Of a stretch of DNA of 64,000 bases, positions 21,817-33,521 are shown piece after piece (the first letter of the stretch is position 1; every line of letters begins with the position of its first letter). The notes below the pieces were generated by a model. That model saw only the letters and a list, made by a program, of their open reading frames with translations. It searched no databases and was not told where the DNA came from. The DNA is from Parietaria judaica (Eukaryota; Streptophyta; Magnoliopsida; Rosales; Urticaceae). The position numbers and the translations under genes are program-made. The stretch is from positions 13,043,180-13,107,179 of the forward strand of contig OX940872.1 of assembly GCA_954871525.1 (NCBI GenBank), read 5' to 3'.

Positions 21817-23772
21817 ATTGGTATTAGAGTCATGGTTCAAGGACAAATAATTACGTAATTTAATTTAACTCGTTAAAGAATGAATTATTTGATGAATAAA
21901 TCAATAATTAAAATTTAAATTTAATTTCTAGATATTTTAATATTTATTTTTAATTAGAAAATATACCCGATCCGAAAATTCATACCGGGTACGTCGCCGG
22001 GCTGCATGGTGTAGCCCAATCCGCGACAAAGGTTGACCAAGGGCAGCCGCTGCAGCCCCAGGGTCAAACCCTAGCAACTATAGGCCAGGCCCGTGGCAAG
22101 ACCCAGTACCGGGCGAGGCACAGAGCAAAGCCCTTGCGGGCTTCCCTGGTGCGCAGCACGCTGGACTCGCGCATGGGCTTGCGGCCCACGCTGCCTAGCA
22201 ACGTAATGGGCCTGCAGGCCCATTCTGAGTCGCGCGCTGCCCTTGCCCTCCCGAGGGGCTGGGCTCGGGTATTCCGGGCTTAAGACCGGAAGGCCCACGT
22301 CCAATATTTTTAAATGTTGGCCGGATCTTTAATCTTACCCGGTACCCTTGGAATAAATAAATAAATAAAATATTAATTATTATTATTGAAATTACTTAAT
22401 TATGAATTAAATTAATTATGATAAATTAATTAGAAATAAAATATGGATGTTATTTCTGGATAAATAACATTGACTTATTTTATATAATTTATAAAATTAA
22501 ATATGGATAGTATTTAATGATTCAATAATATTGTTTTATTTAATATTAAAGTATGGATGATAATTCTTAGCAATGATATCATTGGCTTATATTAAAATTT
22601 CATAAATAATTATTAATAAGCCGTAAAGTAATTCAATGATAATTATTGGAGAATAAGTACCATTGAAATGTAATTATAAATATTCATCATAGATATAATT
22701 TCTTATAACATATTTTCATAACCCGTAAACATAGCGTCTATGTTTCTTCATTATTAATATGTCGAGATTAGGATAGATATAAATAATAAAGAGTAAACGT
22801 AAGAGTATTTATTATTAGTCGGAAAAATCTCAATCGTACCATCTTGCATAAGGAAGAAGGAATCAAAAGTGGGGCCGGTTCACCATCCACTTCTGGGTGA
22901 CCGGTTAGGACCCCTCCCATCTACCTAGAGAGCGTACGGATTGACCTATCACTACCGACAAAGTAATAAATACTATAAAGGCTAAATTAAGAAATTACGT
23001 GTCGTAATTAATAAAGCCTTATTATAAACTTTTAAAATGTCATTAATAAAAAGTTTATAATAAGTTTTAATTAACTTATGATAAGAATTAAAAACTTAAT
23101 CTTAATTAAACAATGGCAAGTATAGAATATCATAAAGGTCTCCATTATTACTATCACAAGGTCTGCTAACCACATCGCCTCGAGTCACCCTAGTGTATCC
23201 ATTCCCTAAGGAAGGTGCGCTTGTTGGAGGTTTGACACCGTGATAGTTCCAAAAGAATATAGGGATGGAGGAATATTGGTAATGAACCGCAAGTCACCCA
23301 AGAGTGACCATTCCCTAAGAACGACATTTCTAAGAGGATCCCGAGAACCGAAAAATAATGGGTTAAGCTTGCACCAAAGTTGGTGCTTCCCGACTGTCTA
23401 TGGTGATAGTTAATAATCATAGGGAACCTGGATGGTTCTTGTTTTGAATATTAATTAAGTTTATGACTAAAACTTAGTTTAACCAAACTACACGGTTGAT
23501 ACCGTGAGTCACCCTGGAGTGACCACGCCACTAAGGAAGGCAACAACGTGTACAGTCGGTTAAATTATCACGAAATAGTTAAAGGGTTTAATTATTGTTT
23601 TCCCGGAACATGTTTGCATCATGTAACTATTTCAAAGCCAGTATAAAATATACCTAAAACATTTTACCTAGAGTAAAGTTTAATAAGTTTCTTTTTCAAT
23701 GCCAGTATAAAATGTCGAATCATAGCATGTCATTGCTTTCGAACAACACTCTGGCCTAAAGTAACTTTCTGA
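21817..23772 (+). mobile_element. Untranslated internal leader of the Copia-like element
   Basis: The primer-binding motif TGGTATTAGAG (21819-21829) opens the region. A GC-rich patch (21980-22300) and AT-rich DNA follow. About three diverged copies of a GAGTCACCC...GTGACCATTCCCTAAGGAAG motif occur at about 23180, 23290 and 23500. No coding frame is seen before the gag remnant. Confidence 0.6.
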
Positions 23773-24455
23773 AATGGAAGAGCAATGTCAATATTGTCTT
23801 GATCAATGAGAACATTCGCTTTTTTCTCACTGAGGAATGTCCCCCCGCACTAGCTGCTAATAGCGCCAGAGGTGTGAAAGAACTATGATTCTTGGGTTCA
23901 TGCAAACAATCGTGCTAAAGCATATATGGTTCCCAGCATGACTGACTCGCTGAGAATTAAGTTAGAAGAGAAGGACACTGCTTCTGAAATCATGGAATCC
24001 CTTCAAGGGATGTATGGAAAGCAGTCTGAGCAAGATCAACATGAGGCAACTCGTCGCTACATGAATACCAAAATGAAACCTGGTACATATGTTCATGTCC
24101 ATATCATGAGTATGACCAACTGGTTTAATGAGGCTGACCTGCATGGGGCCCAAGTGGATGAGAAATCTTATATCAGTATGACCAACTGGTTTAATGAGCC
24201 TGAGTTTGTTACATTCACAAGCAACTACATTATGAACAAACTAAAATATGGTTTGACACAGCAGATTAATGAGTTGCAAACCTTTGAGGACATCTCTGGT
24301 TTGGTTAAAAATAAACCTCAATTGAACTCTTCCAGGAACCTGAAGATGAAGAAAAGGCCCGGTCCTAAGAAAAAGTGGGGAAAGAATTTCCAGCCAAAAA
24401 CAGAAGGCAATAAAGCTGCTGAAAAGGAAGATGCTTCCTTTACAAGGAAAAAGTG
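23773..24455 (+). pseudogene. Copia-type gag remnant
   Basis: From 23773 a W-K-S-N-V-N-I-V-L frame is followed, after a frameshift near 23885, by S-W-V-H-A-N-N-R-A-K and the long frame from 23926. Hallmarks of the Copia Gag (UBN2-type) region include I-M-E-S-L-Q-G-M-Y-G and a Lys-rich tail where the zinc knuckle would begin. The peptide S-M-T-N-W-F-N-E occurs twice (24110 and 24176), the second apparently replacing native sequence before P-E-F-V-T-F. The frame runs into an inverted LTR at 24456; protease and all pol domains are missing. Confidence 0.65.
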
Positions 24456-26612
24456 TTGGAAATCAGTGGTATCAGTCCGACTTCCTTACCACTATAATAG
24501 CCTCCAAGACGTCCCGGTAACATTTAAAAAATTATTTTAAAGCGAAATCTTGTTACCAGACCCACGACACGGATATCGGGTAATAATCATTTCGTTAAGA
24601 TCTGATAAATATTTCGAATTTAATATTTCATAATCATTATTAATAATCTAGTCGAATAGAAAATAAATAGAAATCAGTAAATGGTTCAATTTATTGACCC
24701 AATGCATAAGGCCGTACCTCAATAGACGATTCCGGCTACACGTTCTCACTTGGGCAGTGCTCCGCCGGTGCTGAGGGAAACTCCCGTGATCTTCTGGGAT
24801 ATTCTCCTAGACTCCTCGTACTGAAACGTGGACTTCGCCGGCAGGACAGCGTCGCAAAATTTAACTGGCGGTTCTTTTAAAGCTACCGGAGAAAAATAAC
24901 TCCTAAGCCGAACCAGAAGAGAGATCAGAAGCATAAAACTCGCAAACCCTAAAGATATAGGGAGAGCTTGAGTTTTTGCTCTAAGGAAAGGTGTGAAAAA
25001 TGTGTAGAATGAGCCTCCTATTTATAGGCTCAAGCTGTAACCGACTTGGAGATTTTTCCTCCCTTTATTCGATATTAATTTAAATATGATTAATTATTTT
25101 TAATCCAATGGTCCAGATTCAATCTCATCTAAATACAATGGATATTATTAATCAGGAATTTAATTAAATAATAATACAAGATAAGATCAAAAAATTTAAT
25201 CTTATCATCATATTAATAAAAGTCAAAATATATTATACATACATATTAAAATTCGAATTTGTTTATGATTATCTAGATCCAATGGTTAAAAATAAATCTT
25301 AAACCAATCCTATTGATCAAATCAATTAGGGATAAAGTCAAATGCCCTAGGGTTTCATGAAACCCTAATTCGAACTCTTATCCATAATTTTATTTGAATT
25401 ATATATTATATATATAATATTAATTAATTTCTAATCCGACGGTAAAGATTAAATCTCAAAACCGATCCAACGAACACAATTAATTAAAAAAATTTGAAAT
25501 ACCTAAACTTGGTCACCAAGCTTCATTTCGAATTACTTTTAGGGTTTAAATCAATTATCTCAATCCAACGGTTGATATTAAATCGTAACCGATCCAATGG
25601 ATTAAATTGATGTTAGGATTTTGCCAAAATACTAAAAAATTAGGTACTTATGCCGCAAATATAAAATATCCAATTCTCATATTCTAATTTAGCTAGGGTT
25701 TGTATTCTCTAAACCCTAATTCGAATTTACACATTTAACAATATATAAATATATTTTTATTTATTAATAGAAATCCTTTAATTATTAATTAATTATTAAT
25801 TAGATATTAATAATTAAATTATATTAATGAAACCTGATCTCAATATCACACATCAAATGTCATGGTGCCACACCATCATTTAAATTCGTGACATGTGATT
25901 TAATTTCATAGTTTATCGAACCGAGTCATAAACTTAATAAATCCATAAATCACAAACCGTAAGTCTGAATGACTTGGTTCAAAAAGTAAAGTTGCTTAGA
26001 ATTTAATTTACAACAACATGGTGCTGTTAGAAAATAAAAATTCTAATTTTCTTTTTATCAGTTAATTTCGATACCAAAATATGATACTTTTGCCATGCTG
26101 ATGATAAAACTATCTGACGTCTGACACAGACTTGTCAGTTTTATAAGTCAAGCCAAATGATTAAACATTATCCAGAATGTATTTTAATCACGTACGTATC
26201 ATCCGGTACGATGCTATCCTGGGGACCATGGACCCGTATCACTTAAGCTCCAACGAACTGCTAGTTGTTCGTCAAACCTCGAAGTGATTCCACTATAGAC
26301 CCGAGGCTGAACTCTTTAGAGATACGGTATATATTATTCCCTTATAACAGCAGGGTGTCCATTAATACAATCAAATTCGGTTTATTGTCCTTTCACTTGA
26401 TGACTCACACATGAGCAGGCGATTTTTACTGTAATGCCCCTCATTGCATTTTCATCCTTGACTCAGTCAGTAATATTATGAGCAACCCACTTACGGTTTC
26501 GATTTATAATTTGCGCACGGGTACCTCTCACTTCTCACCATTGACAATCAAGGGAATCATCATGACTTTGAAGAGAGCTGTGTGATGCCCATGTCTATGA
26601 TCAAGCTATCCT
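24456..26612 (-). mobile_element. Inverted partial LTR (LTR-B) of the same Copia-like family
   Basis: On the minus strand the segment ends exactly at ATTTCCAACA (24456), the expected LTR 3' terminus. Read in that orientation it matches LTR-A from about 19655 to 21816, including AAACCCTAA blocks, the leader-like stretch at 24746-24934 and a TATA-type CTATAAATAGG. About 1 kb from the LTR start is missing at 26612. With LTR-A it forms an inverted repeat of roughly 2.1-kb arms separated by about 2.6 kb. Confidence 0.75.
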
Positions 26613-26693
26613 TACTTATGAAAATATTCTGGAGGCATCTGGAAAATATGGGCGTGAATAACATGAGTCATCTTTTTTAAGTACAAGTGGGAG
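26613..26693 (+). mobile_element. 3' end of Copia-like internal region with polypurine tract
   Basis: A short remnant of internal sequence ends with AAGTGGGAGATTG, the typical polypurine tract directly before a Copia LTR. The abrupt change at 26612 marks a deletion or rearrangement junction with LTR-B. Confidence 0.6.
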
Positions 26694-27797
26694 ATTGTTG
26701 GACATATGTGTCCTTAGAAAAGATATTTATCCATTTATAAGAGATTATGACAAGTCATTGAATAAAGATGGTACTGATTATGTTAATCTTATTATAGTTT
26801 CTGGTAAAGTAAAACAGAATGTTTGTTTCCTTAAGTTCATAAAGGATGCAATTATGTTATTATTATCACAACAGAGTCAATGTGAGTAAGAATTAATAAT
26901 CATAATAAACGAACTTAAAAATGTCTGTGACCTGATTAACTAGGTGGGAGCCCATTAATCGTATAAGGTCATTAATGTGACTAAGGTACAATCCTATTCT
27001 TGATTATGTGTGTGTCACACTCACTAGAAGTGCATTAAGTGTGAAGTGTCTTCACACTGGACTTAAAGTGAATTAAACTCAAGAAGTTATCATATAAGAC
27101 CGTCATTAATAACTTGTAGTTGAGTCACAAAATGATGATCAAATGGATATTCGTTCTAAGTTCTGAGTGGTCTTGAGTCTAAACTACTAGCTTGATTGTC
27201 CTTTGATTTAACCGTTAAAGAACACAAGATGTTACCGCTGTTCCCAAACACTATTATTTTGGGAAAATGATAGTCAGTAGTAAGGGTAGCTTTGTCATAG
27301 ATATGAGAATCACACAGCTCTCTTAAGAGTCATGATGATTACCTTGATTTTCGGTGGTGAGAAGTGAGAGGTACCCGTGTGCAACTTATGAATTGAAACC
27401 ATAGGTGGGTTACTCACAATATTACTGACTGGGTCAATGAGGTAAATGCAATGAGGGGCAATACGGTAAAAACCGCTTGCTCATGTGTAAGTCATCAAGT
27501 GAGAGAACAATAACTCGAATTTGATTGTATGAATGGACACCCTGTTGTATAAAGGGAATAATATATACCGTATCATTAAAGAGTGCAGCCTGGGGCTATA
27601 GTGGAATCACATTGAGGTTAGACAAACAACTAGCAGTTCATTGGAGCTTAAATGATACGGGTCTGTGGTCCCCAGGATAGCTCCGTAACGGATGATACGT
27701 ATGTGATTAAAGTACATTCTGGATAATGTTTAATCATTTGTCTAGACTTATAAAACTGAAAGGTCTCTGGCAAACGTCAGATAATGTTATCGTCAGA
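26694..27797 (+). mobile_element. Partial 3' LTR (LTR-C) of the Copia-like element
   Basis: It starts TGTTGGACATATGTG directly after the polypurine tract and matches LTR-A from its start to about 20140, without the Cassandra insertion: ATTATGTTAATC at 26782 is the empty site. It stops near 27797, after GACGTCAGATA-like sequence, and lacks the remaining 1.6 kb. Same orientation as LTR-A, so A and C may be the two LTRs of one original insertion. Confidence 0.72.
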
Positions 27798-27985
27798 TAA
27801 CAGTTTACATTCAACTTTATAAATATTTTTCTATTATTATAATAATAGAAAAAAAGATTTATGGAATAAACTTGGTTCTCAAGAATTTTAATAGCTGCTT
27901 TATAATATCTGTAATATTTAGAGCTTCTCAAATTCTGAAAATAAAAAAAATGAATGTATTAATCAATAGCGAATACCAATATATA

Positions 27986-28622
27986 CAGTGGCGGAAGCAG
28001 GATTTCAATCCAAGTGGTGCCTAATATAATTTATTTATTTATTTATAAAAAAATATATATGTATTACCCAAACAAACACACAATTAAGAGGAAACAATAG
28101 TAAAATTGTAACATATATAAAGAAAAATATATATGACTAGAATAGATATATAGTCATATATATTTTTCAATTTTGAAAGTATTGCATTATAAATTCATCG
28201 TTTGTAGAAATAGATATATCCAAGCGACTATAATACATTGTTTAACGCCAAAATAAAAAATTAATTATATTTTTAGTTATGTAATAAGCGAGTGTATAAA
28301 TGTATCCATATTTTTAATAACTCAAAGAAATAAACTAAAAAGAAAGCTTAAAACTGGGAAAGAAAAATAAACAAAAAAGATGACTAAACCAAGTGTTGAA
28401 CTCAGCTTTGGAGACTTAGGGAAAATCACTTTAACCAGTTGGGCTGAATACTTTTACATTTCTTGTAATGATCTATCAAATAATATAATGATATAGAAAG
28501 TTTCTTTTTTACTCTAACCAGTTGGGCTGAATACTTTTATATAATGAATATTTTTATTATTTTTCACGTCATTTTCAAGTGGTGCCCGGGCGTACACTAA
28601 GCCCTACGTAGCTCCGCCCCTG
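27986..28622. mobile_element. hAT-type MITE with CAGNGGCGG termini
   Basis: The 637-bp element starts CAGTGGCGGAAGCAGG and ends GCTCCGCCCCTG, imperfect inverted termini of the CAGGGGCGGAGC type found in plant hAT elements. Perfect 8-bp duplications AATATATA flank it (27978-27985, 28623-28630). The inner ends also pair (AAGTGGTGCC in direct orientation near both ends). No transposase frame is visible. Confidence 0.88.
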
Positions 28623-28825
28623 AATATATATACATATACCAATATTCATCACCCTTTAAAAATATATCCAAAAACATTCAGCCATGTATTAAATTGGTTA
28701 TTGGTTAATGCTCACTCAAATACTCAAAACATTTTGTTGAATTATATCAATGTTTAAAATATCACTTGCCAATGTCGTTTCACATTTTTCGTTTTACGGA
28801 TATATCGCTTGCCGATGGGAAAATC

Positions 28826-28875
<50 letters not shown>

Positions 28876-29998
28876 GCCGCATATACGGCATTTTTTGCAT
28901 GGGCATACCGCATGCCGATGCGGTTTTCGACGGATATTTCGTAAAACATATTTCAGTATTTAAGCAATACGTTTATATAGGTACAAAACCACATATTTAA
29001 TGAATACAAGACATAATTATATACAACAAAACACATTTGTAGCTTAAATATGTAGGTGAAATGTATAATATTAAGTCACTTTATTAGTTGAAGTGTATAA
29101 TATTAAGTCAAATTATTATATGAAGTGAATATGTATGTTAATTAAGTGTGCTATATTAAGTGAATATGCCTGTTAATTTGCATTAAAAAGCAAATTAAGG
29201 AGATAATGATAATGTTCTAAGTTAATTGCAAATCAAGAGATAGATAATGATGATGGCCTACAAATATTGGCAGGGTAGTGGCACATTGGCAACAACAACA
29301 CATTTGGTCATTTCTCGAATTGGATGTGAAGCGGAGCAGGTTAGAAAGCATCAACATTAATTTATTTTTAACAAACACTACTACATATATACACTATGAC
29401 GAAAGGGCTTATATGTTTTTATATTTATATGATTTTTTGTGGGCGTATACAATTATTATTTAAGCCGTAGATTATGTTTCTTTCACGATTAAAGGAATTT
29501 ATATATTTTCTTGCATTTCCTTACACTTTTTAGATATGTATTTTTAAGAAATTGTTTAAGTATTTGTATTTCTTCACTCACTTTGCAGATCGTGTTTAAT
29601 GTTGTTAGACTTGAACTTGATCAAAAGTAAACTAATCTGTTATTATTTACTTATCATCTATGATTCTATCTACTTTTATTTGGTCATTTAGGTGAGGTGA
29701 CTATAAGCAAGTAAGCAGATCTGTGACTATAGCTTTCATCAGAGAAAATAAGGTACTTTGCGATTCCAGGTTTTAGAATTGGAATTGTGACATGCGACAC
29801 TAATATTGTTTACTTGATATAACATGTTTATTATGATTCTTGATAATGTAACGAATGATTTTTTTTCTAAAAACTAATTAGATCAACTTTCTTTCAAGTA
29901 TTCTCTTTTCTTTTTTCCTTTCACTCTATATTGGTCTTATGTTCTCATTTGATAGTATTTCTTAATGGTTTTATATATTTACTTTTATCATATATTAT
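28623..29998. other. Intergenic, no gene recognised; 43-bp poly(A) run
   Basis: A run of 43 A occupies 28828-28870. It is flanked by a CGTTTTACGGATAT stretch and, beyond it, a CGACGGATATTTCG stretch with ATGCCG-rich DNA between, perhaps the remnant of an inverted-repeat element. Short direct repeats (AAGTGTATAATATTAAGTCA) occur at 29050-29120. Nothing else was identified. Confidence 0.4.
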
Positions 29999-30932
29999 TG
30001 AGTTTCTGAGTAAAACGATAAAGAAAAGATAGAGAGAATTCAGGAATGAACATCTGAGAATCTCATTGATAGTGAATGAATCTTAGGGCTGAAACCGGGT
30101 CCAAAACCCGGTTTTTTTCAAAATCCGGAACCCGGACCCGGATTTCCGGGTTTTCACTTTTCAAACCCGAAACCGGTTTTTAAAAGGGAAAACCCGGAAA
30201 TCCGGGTTCGGGTTATTACCCGGTTTTAAAATTAAAACCTGGATTTAAAACCCAAACCCGAATTTTATTCGGGTTCGGGTTTTAAATCCGGTTCCGGGTT
30301 TTTACCCGATTTTTAACCCAAAAAAAAACAAACAAACAAACAAACAAACAGTAGAGAGAGAAAGGGGCGAGACGGCGAGTGGAGTAGAGAGAGAAAGGGG
30401 CGAGAGAAAGTGAAACGCCGAGACTGAGAGGGCGAGGCAGAGTCGAATGGAAAAAAGAGAAGGGAGAAAGATGATAAAACCCTAAATTGATTCAATGTCG
30501 TTTTGAGTAGTCATGAATTAACATAATGTCGTTTTGATTTTTTATCAGACTACTAATTCTAAAATATTATAAATATAAATTAAATACTTAATTAAAAAAC
30601 CAGGTTTTAGTAACCTACTAACCGGGTTCCGAGTTTTATAACTCAAAACCCGGAACCGGTTTATTCCGGTTGCGGGTTTTGAAAATTTTGGTTTCGGTTT
30701 AACCCGGTTTTAATTCGGTTTCGGTTTTTTAAAAGCGGATTCGGTCCGATTTCGGTTTTAAACCCGCATTTTCGGGTTTTATGCACAGCCCTAATGAATC
30801 TGAATGATTCTATTGTGTTGTGTTACAAAATGATTACAAGAGTGCCTTTTGCCTTTCTATGTAGGCAACATAACATGGCTTCCTTATCTTAGTGTGAACT
30901 CAATCTATGATTCACTCTATATTCTAAATATA
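29999..30932 (-). mobile_element. 3' LTR of a short-LTR retrotransposon carrying host gene fragments
   Basis: Without the hAT MITE (30084-30793) and one copy of its duplication, this LTR is 216 bp, exactly the length of the copy at 35369-35584, with about seven mismatches counted by eye. On the minus strand it starts TATATTTAGAATATAG after a TGAGGGGG polypurine tract (30933-30940) and ends AAACTCA. Orientation is fixed by the primer-binding site at 35354-35365. The start TA instead of TG is unusual. Confidence 0.82.
30084..30793. mobile_element. hAT-type MITE with TAGGGCTG termini
   Basis: The 710-bp element starts TAGGGCTG and ends CAGCCCTA, with exact 8-bp duplications ATGAATCT on both sides (30076-30083, 30794-30801). 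The empty site is preserved in the other LTR at 35447. Its interior consists of dense CCGGGTT/AACCCGG words and a purine-rich AGAGAGAAAGGGGCGAG section (30350-30480). No transposase is encoded. Confidence 0.9.
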
Positions 30933-30940
30933 CCCCCTCA

Positions 30941-31165
30941 GATGGACCGGTCAAAGACGCTTGAAGAGGTACATCCTGAACATAAAAGGCGTGTTGAAAG
31001 TAGGCAAGATCTACCAAGCTGCAGAGATTTGCTAAATTGTTCCTTTGGCTGTGTAATTCCGTACTTGTAGATCATCTCAACGATGGCTTCAAAAGATGCA
31101 AACTTCATCGAAGTATAAGGAATTTGACGACCCCAGAGCGGGACGATGCCCTTGTAAAACCCAAG
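30941..31165 (-). pseudogene. Captured mitochondrial phosphate carrier, C-terminal fragment
   Basis: On the minus strand 31160-31000 encodes L-G-F-Y-K-G-I-V-P-L-W-G-R-Q-I-P-Y-T, then M-K-F-A-S-F-E and K-E-Q-F-S-K-S-L-Q-L-G. This is the region before the third repeat of plant mitochondrial phosphate carriers (PHT3/PiC family). Homology ends after Q-L-G, so the third P-x-D/E-x-x-K/R repeat is missing. It continues the fragment at 33527-34100, from which it was separated by the Ty3 insertion at 31166-33521. It lies directly inside the 3' LTR/polypurine tract of the carrier element. Confidence 0.85.
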
Positions 31166-32174
31166 TGTCACACCCCCTTAGTTTAAGCTAAGGGGGCCCG
31201 TGCGCAAGGGCGTACGGGCGGAAGGACCGCTAAGCCTCCCGGGCACGAGGCAGGTTATTTAACGTGCCGAAGAAGACTTGGTGTGCCAAGCGGAAGTCTC
31301 GGTTTGCCGAGCACACTTGCGTTTGTTTTATGCAGGTGACTTAACGGATGGAAACTCACCATAGGTTCCCGACGGATACCTCGGTCACACAAGGCAAAGG
31401 AAGAAATCAAGTGAAGAACTCTGAAAGAGTGGGCTAAGCGAATGGGCTGCCAGGCCCATGCACACAATAAGCACGCGTGCTGCACAGGCAGCGAACTCGC
31501 GCCCAACACTACGCACGTCACCCACGCGGTTTGGCAGCGTCACCCACACGGAGGCAGCTTCCATCACCCACGCGGGTAAGCCAGTGAGTGTCGCCCACGC
31601 GTTTGGCCTGCCTTTCACGCGGATTGCCCTTAAAGATAACAAGGAAGACGCGTGAAAAAGATTGCAGCCAAGGGTAAAACGTGTGCTAAAGATTGCTTGA
31701 AGATAGGATCACACCAAGAGTTAGATTTCGACTAGGATTAGGATTATCTTAGCCTTGCTTATTTAAAGATCCATGATGGCCAAGTTTTATAATTCCATTC
31801 ATTCTCTTTATTCTCTAGTTGAGTTTGGCTTAGAGTTCAGTCTGTTCTAGGGATAAGTACTAGGATTCGAGTACGGGCCGAGCATGAGTTAGGGTGCCGA
31901 GTAAGCAGAGTCTGTAATCCTTTTGAATATTAATAAAGCATAAGATTGGGGTGTGCCCTGTAAGATTACCGTGTCGTACGAAAGATTCTTGTCTCGTGCA
32001 TAAGATTATTGAGTGGTGCGTATGCAAGTGAGTTCAAGAGTGATTAGGTACTTAGAGTGAGTGATTCCAATTGAGAAAGGGTCTCGGTTGTTAAGGCTGG
32101 TTGGATTCGGGGGAATTCAACGCCGCATAGGGATTTCGTTAGGGGAAAGTTAACGCAAAAATTAACCTGTGACA
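31166..32174 (+). mobile_element. 5' LTR of a deleted Ty3/gypsy element inserted in the phosphate carrier fragment
   Basis: The LTR begins TGTCACACCCCC and ends CCTGTGACA (1009 bp). It is followed by TGGTATAAGAGC (32177-32188), a tRNA-Met-type primer-binding site. The target duplication CCAAG lies at 31161-31165, with its partner at 33522-33526. Confidence 0.9.
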
Positions 32175-32205
32175 AGTGGTATAAGAGCTACAATCCATTG
32201 GCGTC

Positions 32206-33356
32206 ATGGTGATGACGATGGCACTGCTAGACCAACGATTAAAGGCAGTGGAGGAACTGGTAGGGGAGCCGGTCCCAGAAGATCCATCTCTAATGGCACG
32301 GATAAGCGATCTAGCGGAGGATAACATAGAGCTTAGGCGACAACTCAAGGGGACGCAAAGGGAACTTGAAGACCGCGTCGACAAACTTTCCAAGGTATTC
32401 TCCGATAAAATCCTTGATTTTGAGTCTAACATTCGAATTCTTAAGCAAGTTCAGGGGAACTCAAAAAACGACGGGCGCTAGAGGCGGGGGCTCCAAGCTT
32501 AAGGTCCCTGATCCAAAGCACTTTGGGGTGCACGGAATGCAAAGGAACTAGAGAATTTCCTTTGGGACATGGAGCAATACTTTAGAGCCGCACACGTCGA
32601 TCCAGAGGACAAGGTCATGACCACCAGCATATACCTTGACGGCGACACCAAGTATAGTGGAGAACGAGACTAACCGAGGGGGAAAGTCCTGAGATCAAAA
32701 CGTGGGAAGAGTTAAAGTCGGAACTCAAGGCGCAATTTCTACCGTTGAACGCGGCTTGGCTGGCCAGGGAGGGCCTAAGGAATTTGCGCCAAACAGGGGC
32801 GGTTTGAGAATATGTCAAAGAGTTTCGTTCGCTAATGCTCGATATTAAAAATATGTCCGAGGAGGAGAAGCTGTTCAATTTTCTTTCAGGGCTACAAAAC
32901 TGGGTACAAACGGAACTAAGGCGGGAAAACGTCCAAGACTTACAAGGGGCAATGGCTGCGGCCGATGGACTTTCCGACTTTCAGTACGGCACCAATCCAA
33001 ATACGAAGAAAAGAATGGAGGTTCGGGACGGGAACCAACGGATGAAAGCAAAATCTTCCAAGTTGGAAAAGAGGCAAGACGAGGGAGCATCGAAGACAAA
33101 GGCATCTTCGGATCACAACAAGCAGGGGCTGAGTTGTTTCTTATATGAAGGCCCTCACATAGCTCGAGATTGTCCCAGGAAGAAGAAGCTTTCGGTTCTC
33201 ATCGCCGACGACGTAGACCCTGGCGCGGGCGAGGAAGATACCCCGCGCATGAACACGCTACAACGGGTGAACGCCATTACTGTCAAGGCACCGTGGAGGG
33301 GCCTTATGTTCGTGGAAGTCAGGCTGGGGAACAAGACAGTGTTAACAATGGTAAGT
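32206..33356 (+). pseudogene. Ty3/gypsy gag with start of protease, broken
   Basis: The first frame (32206-32481) encodes a coiled-coil-like N-terminus. After a stop and frameshifts, the retrotransposon Gag core follows (F-L-W-D-M-E-Q-Y-F near 32560; E-Y-V-K-E-F-R-S near 32810). The last frame (32835-33350) ends with a knuckle-like C-F-L-Y-E-G-P-H-I-A-R-D-C-P in which the second Cys is Tyr, then V-N-A-I-T and a partial protease strand L-T-M-V. There the sequence jumps into the 3' LTR. All of pol is deleted. The breaks make it non-coding. Confidence 0.82.
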
Positions 33357-33521
33357 GAGTCGTGCGTATGCGAGTGAGTTCAAGAGTAATTAGGTACATA
33401 GAGTGAGTGATTCCAATTAAGAAAGGGTCTTGGTTGTTAAGTCTGGTTGGATTTGGGGAAATTCAACGCTGCATAGGGATTTCGTTAGGGGAAAGTTAAC
33501 GGAAAAATTAACCCTCTAACA
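33357..33521 (+). mobile_element. Truncated 3' LTR of the Ty3 element
   Basis: Only the last 165 bp remain (GAGT-GTGCGTATGC onwards), matching 32011-32174, and they end CTCTAACA before the CCAAG duplication. The junction at about 33357 fuses the protease region directly to the LTR, so one deletion removed pol and most of the LTR. Confidence 0.85.
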
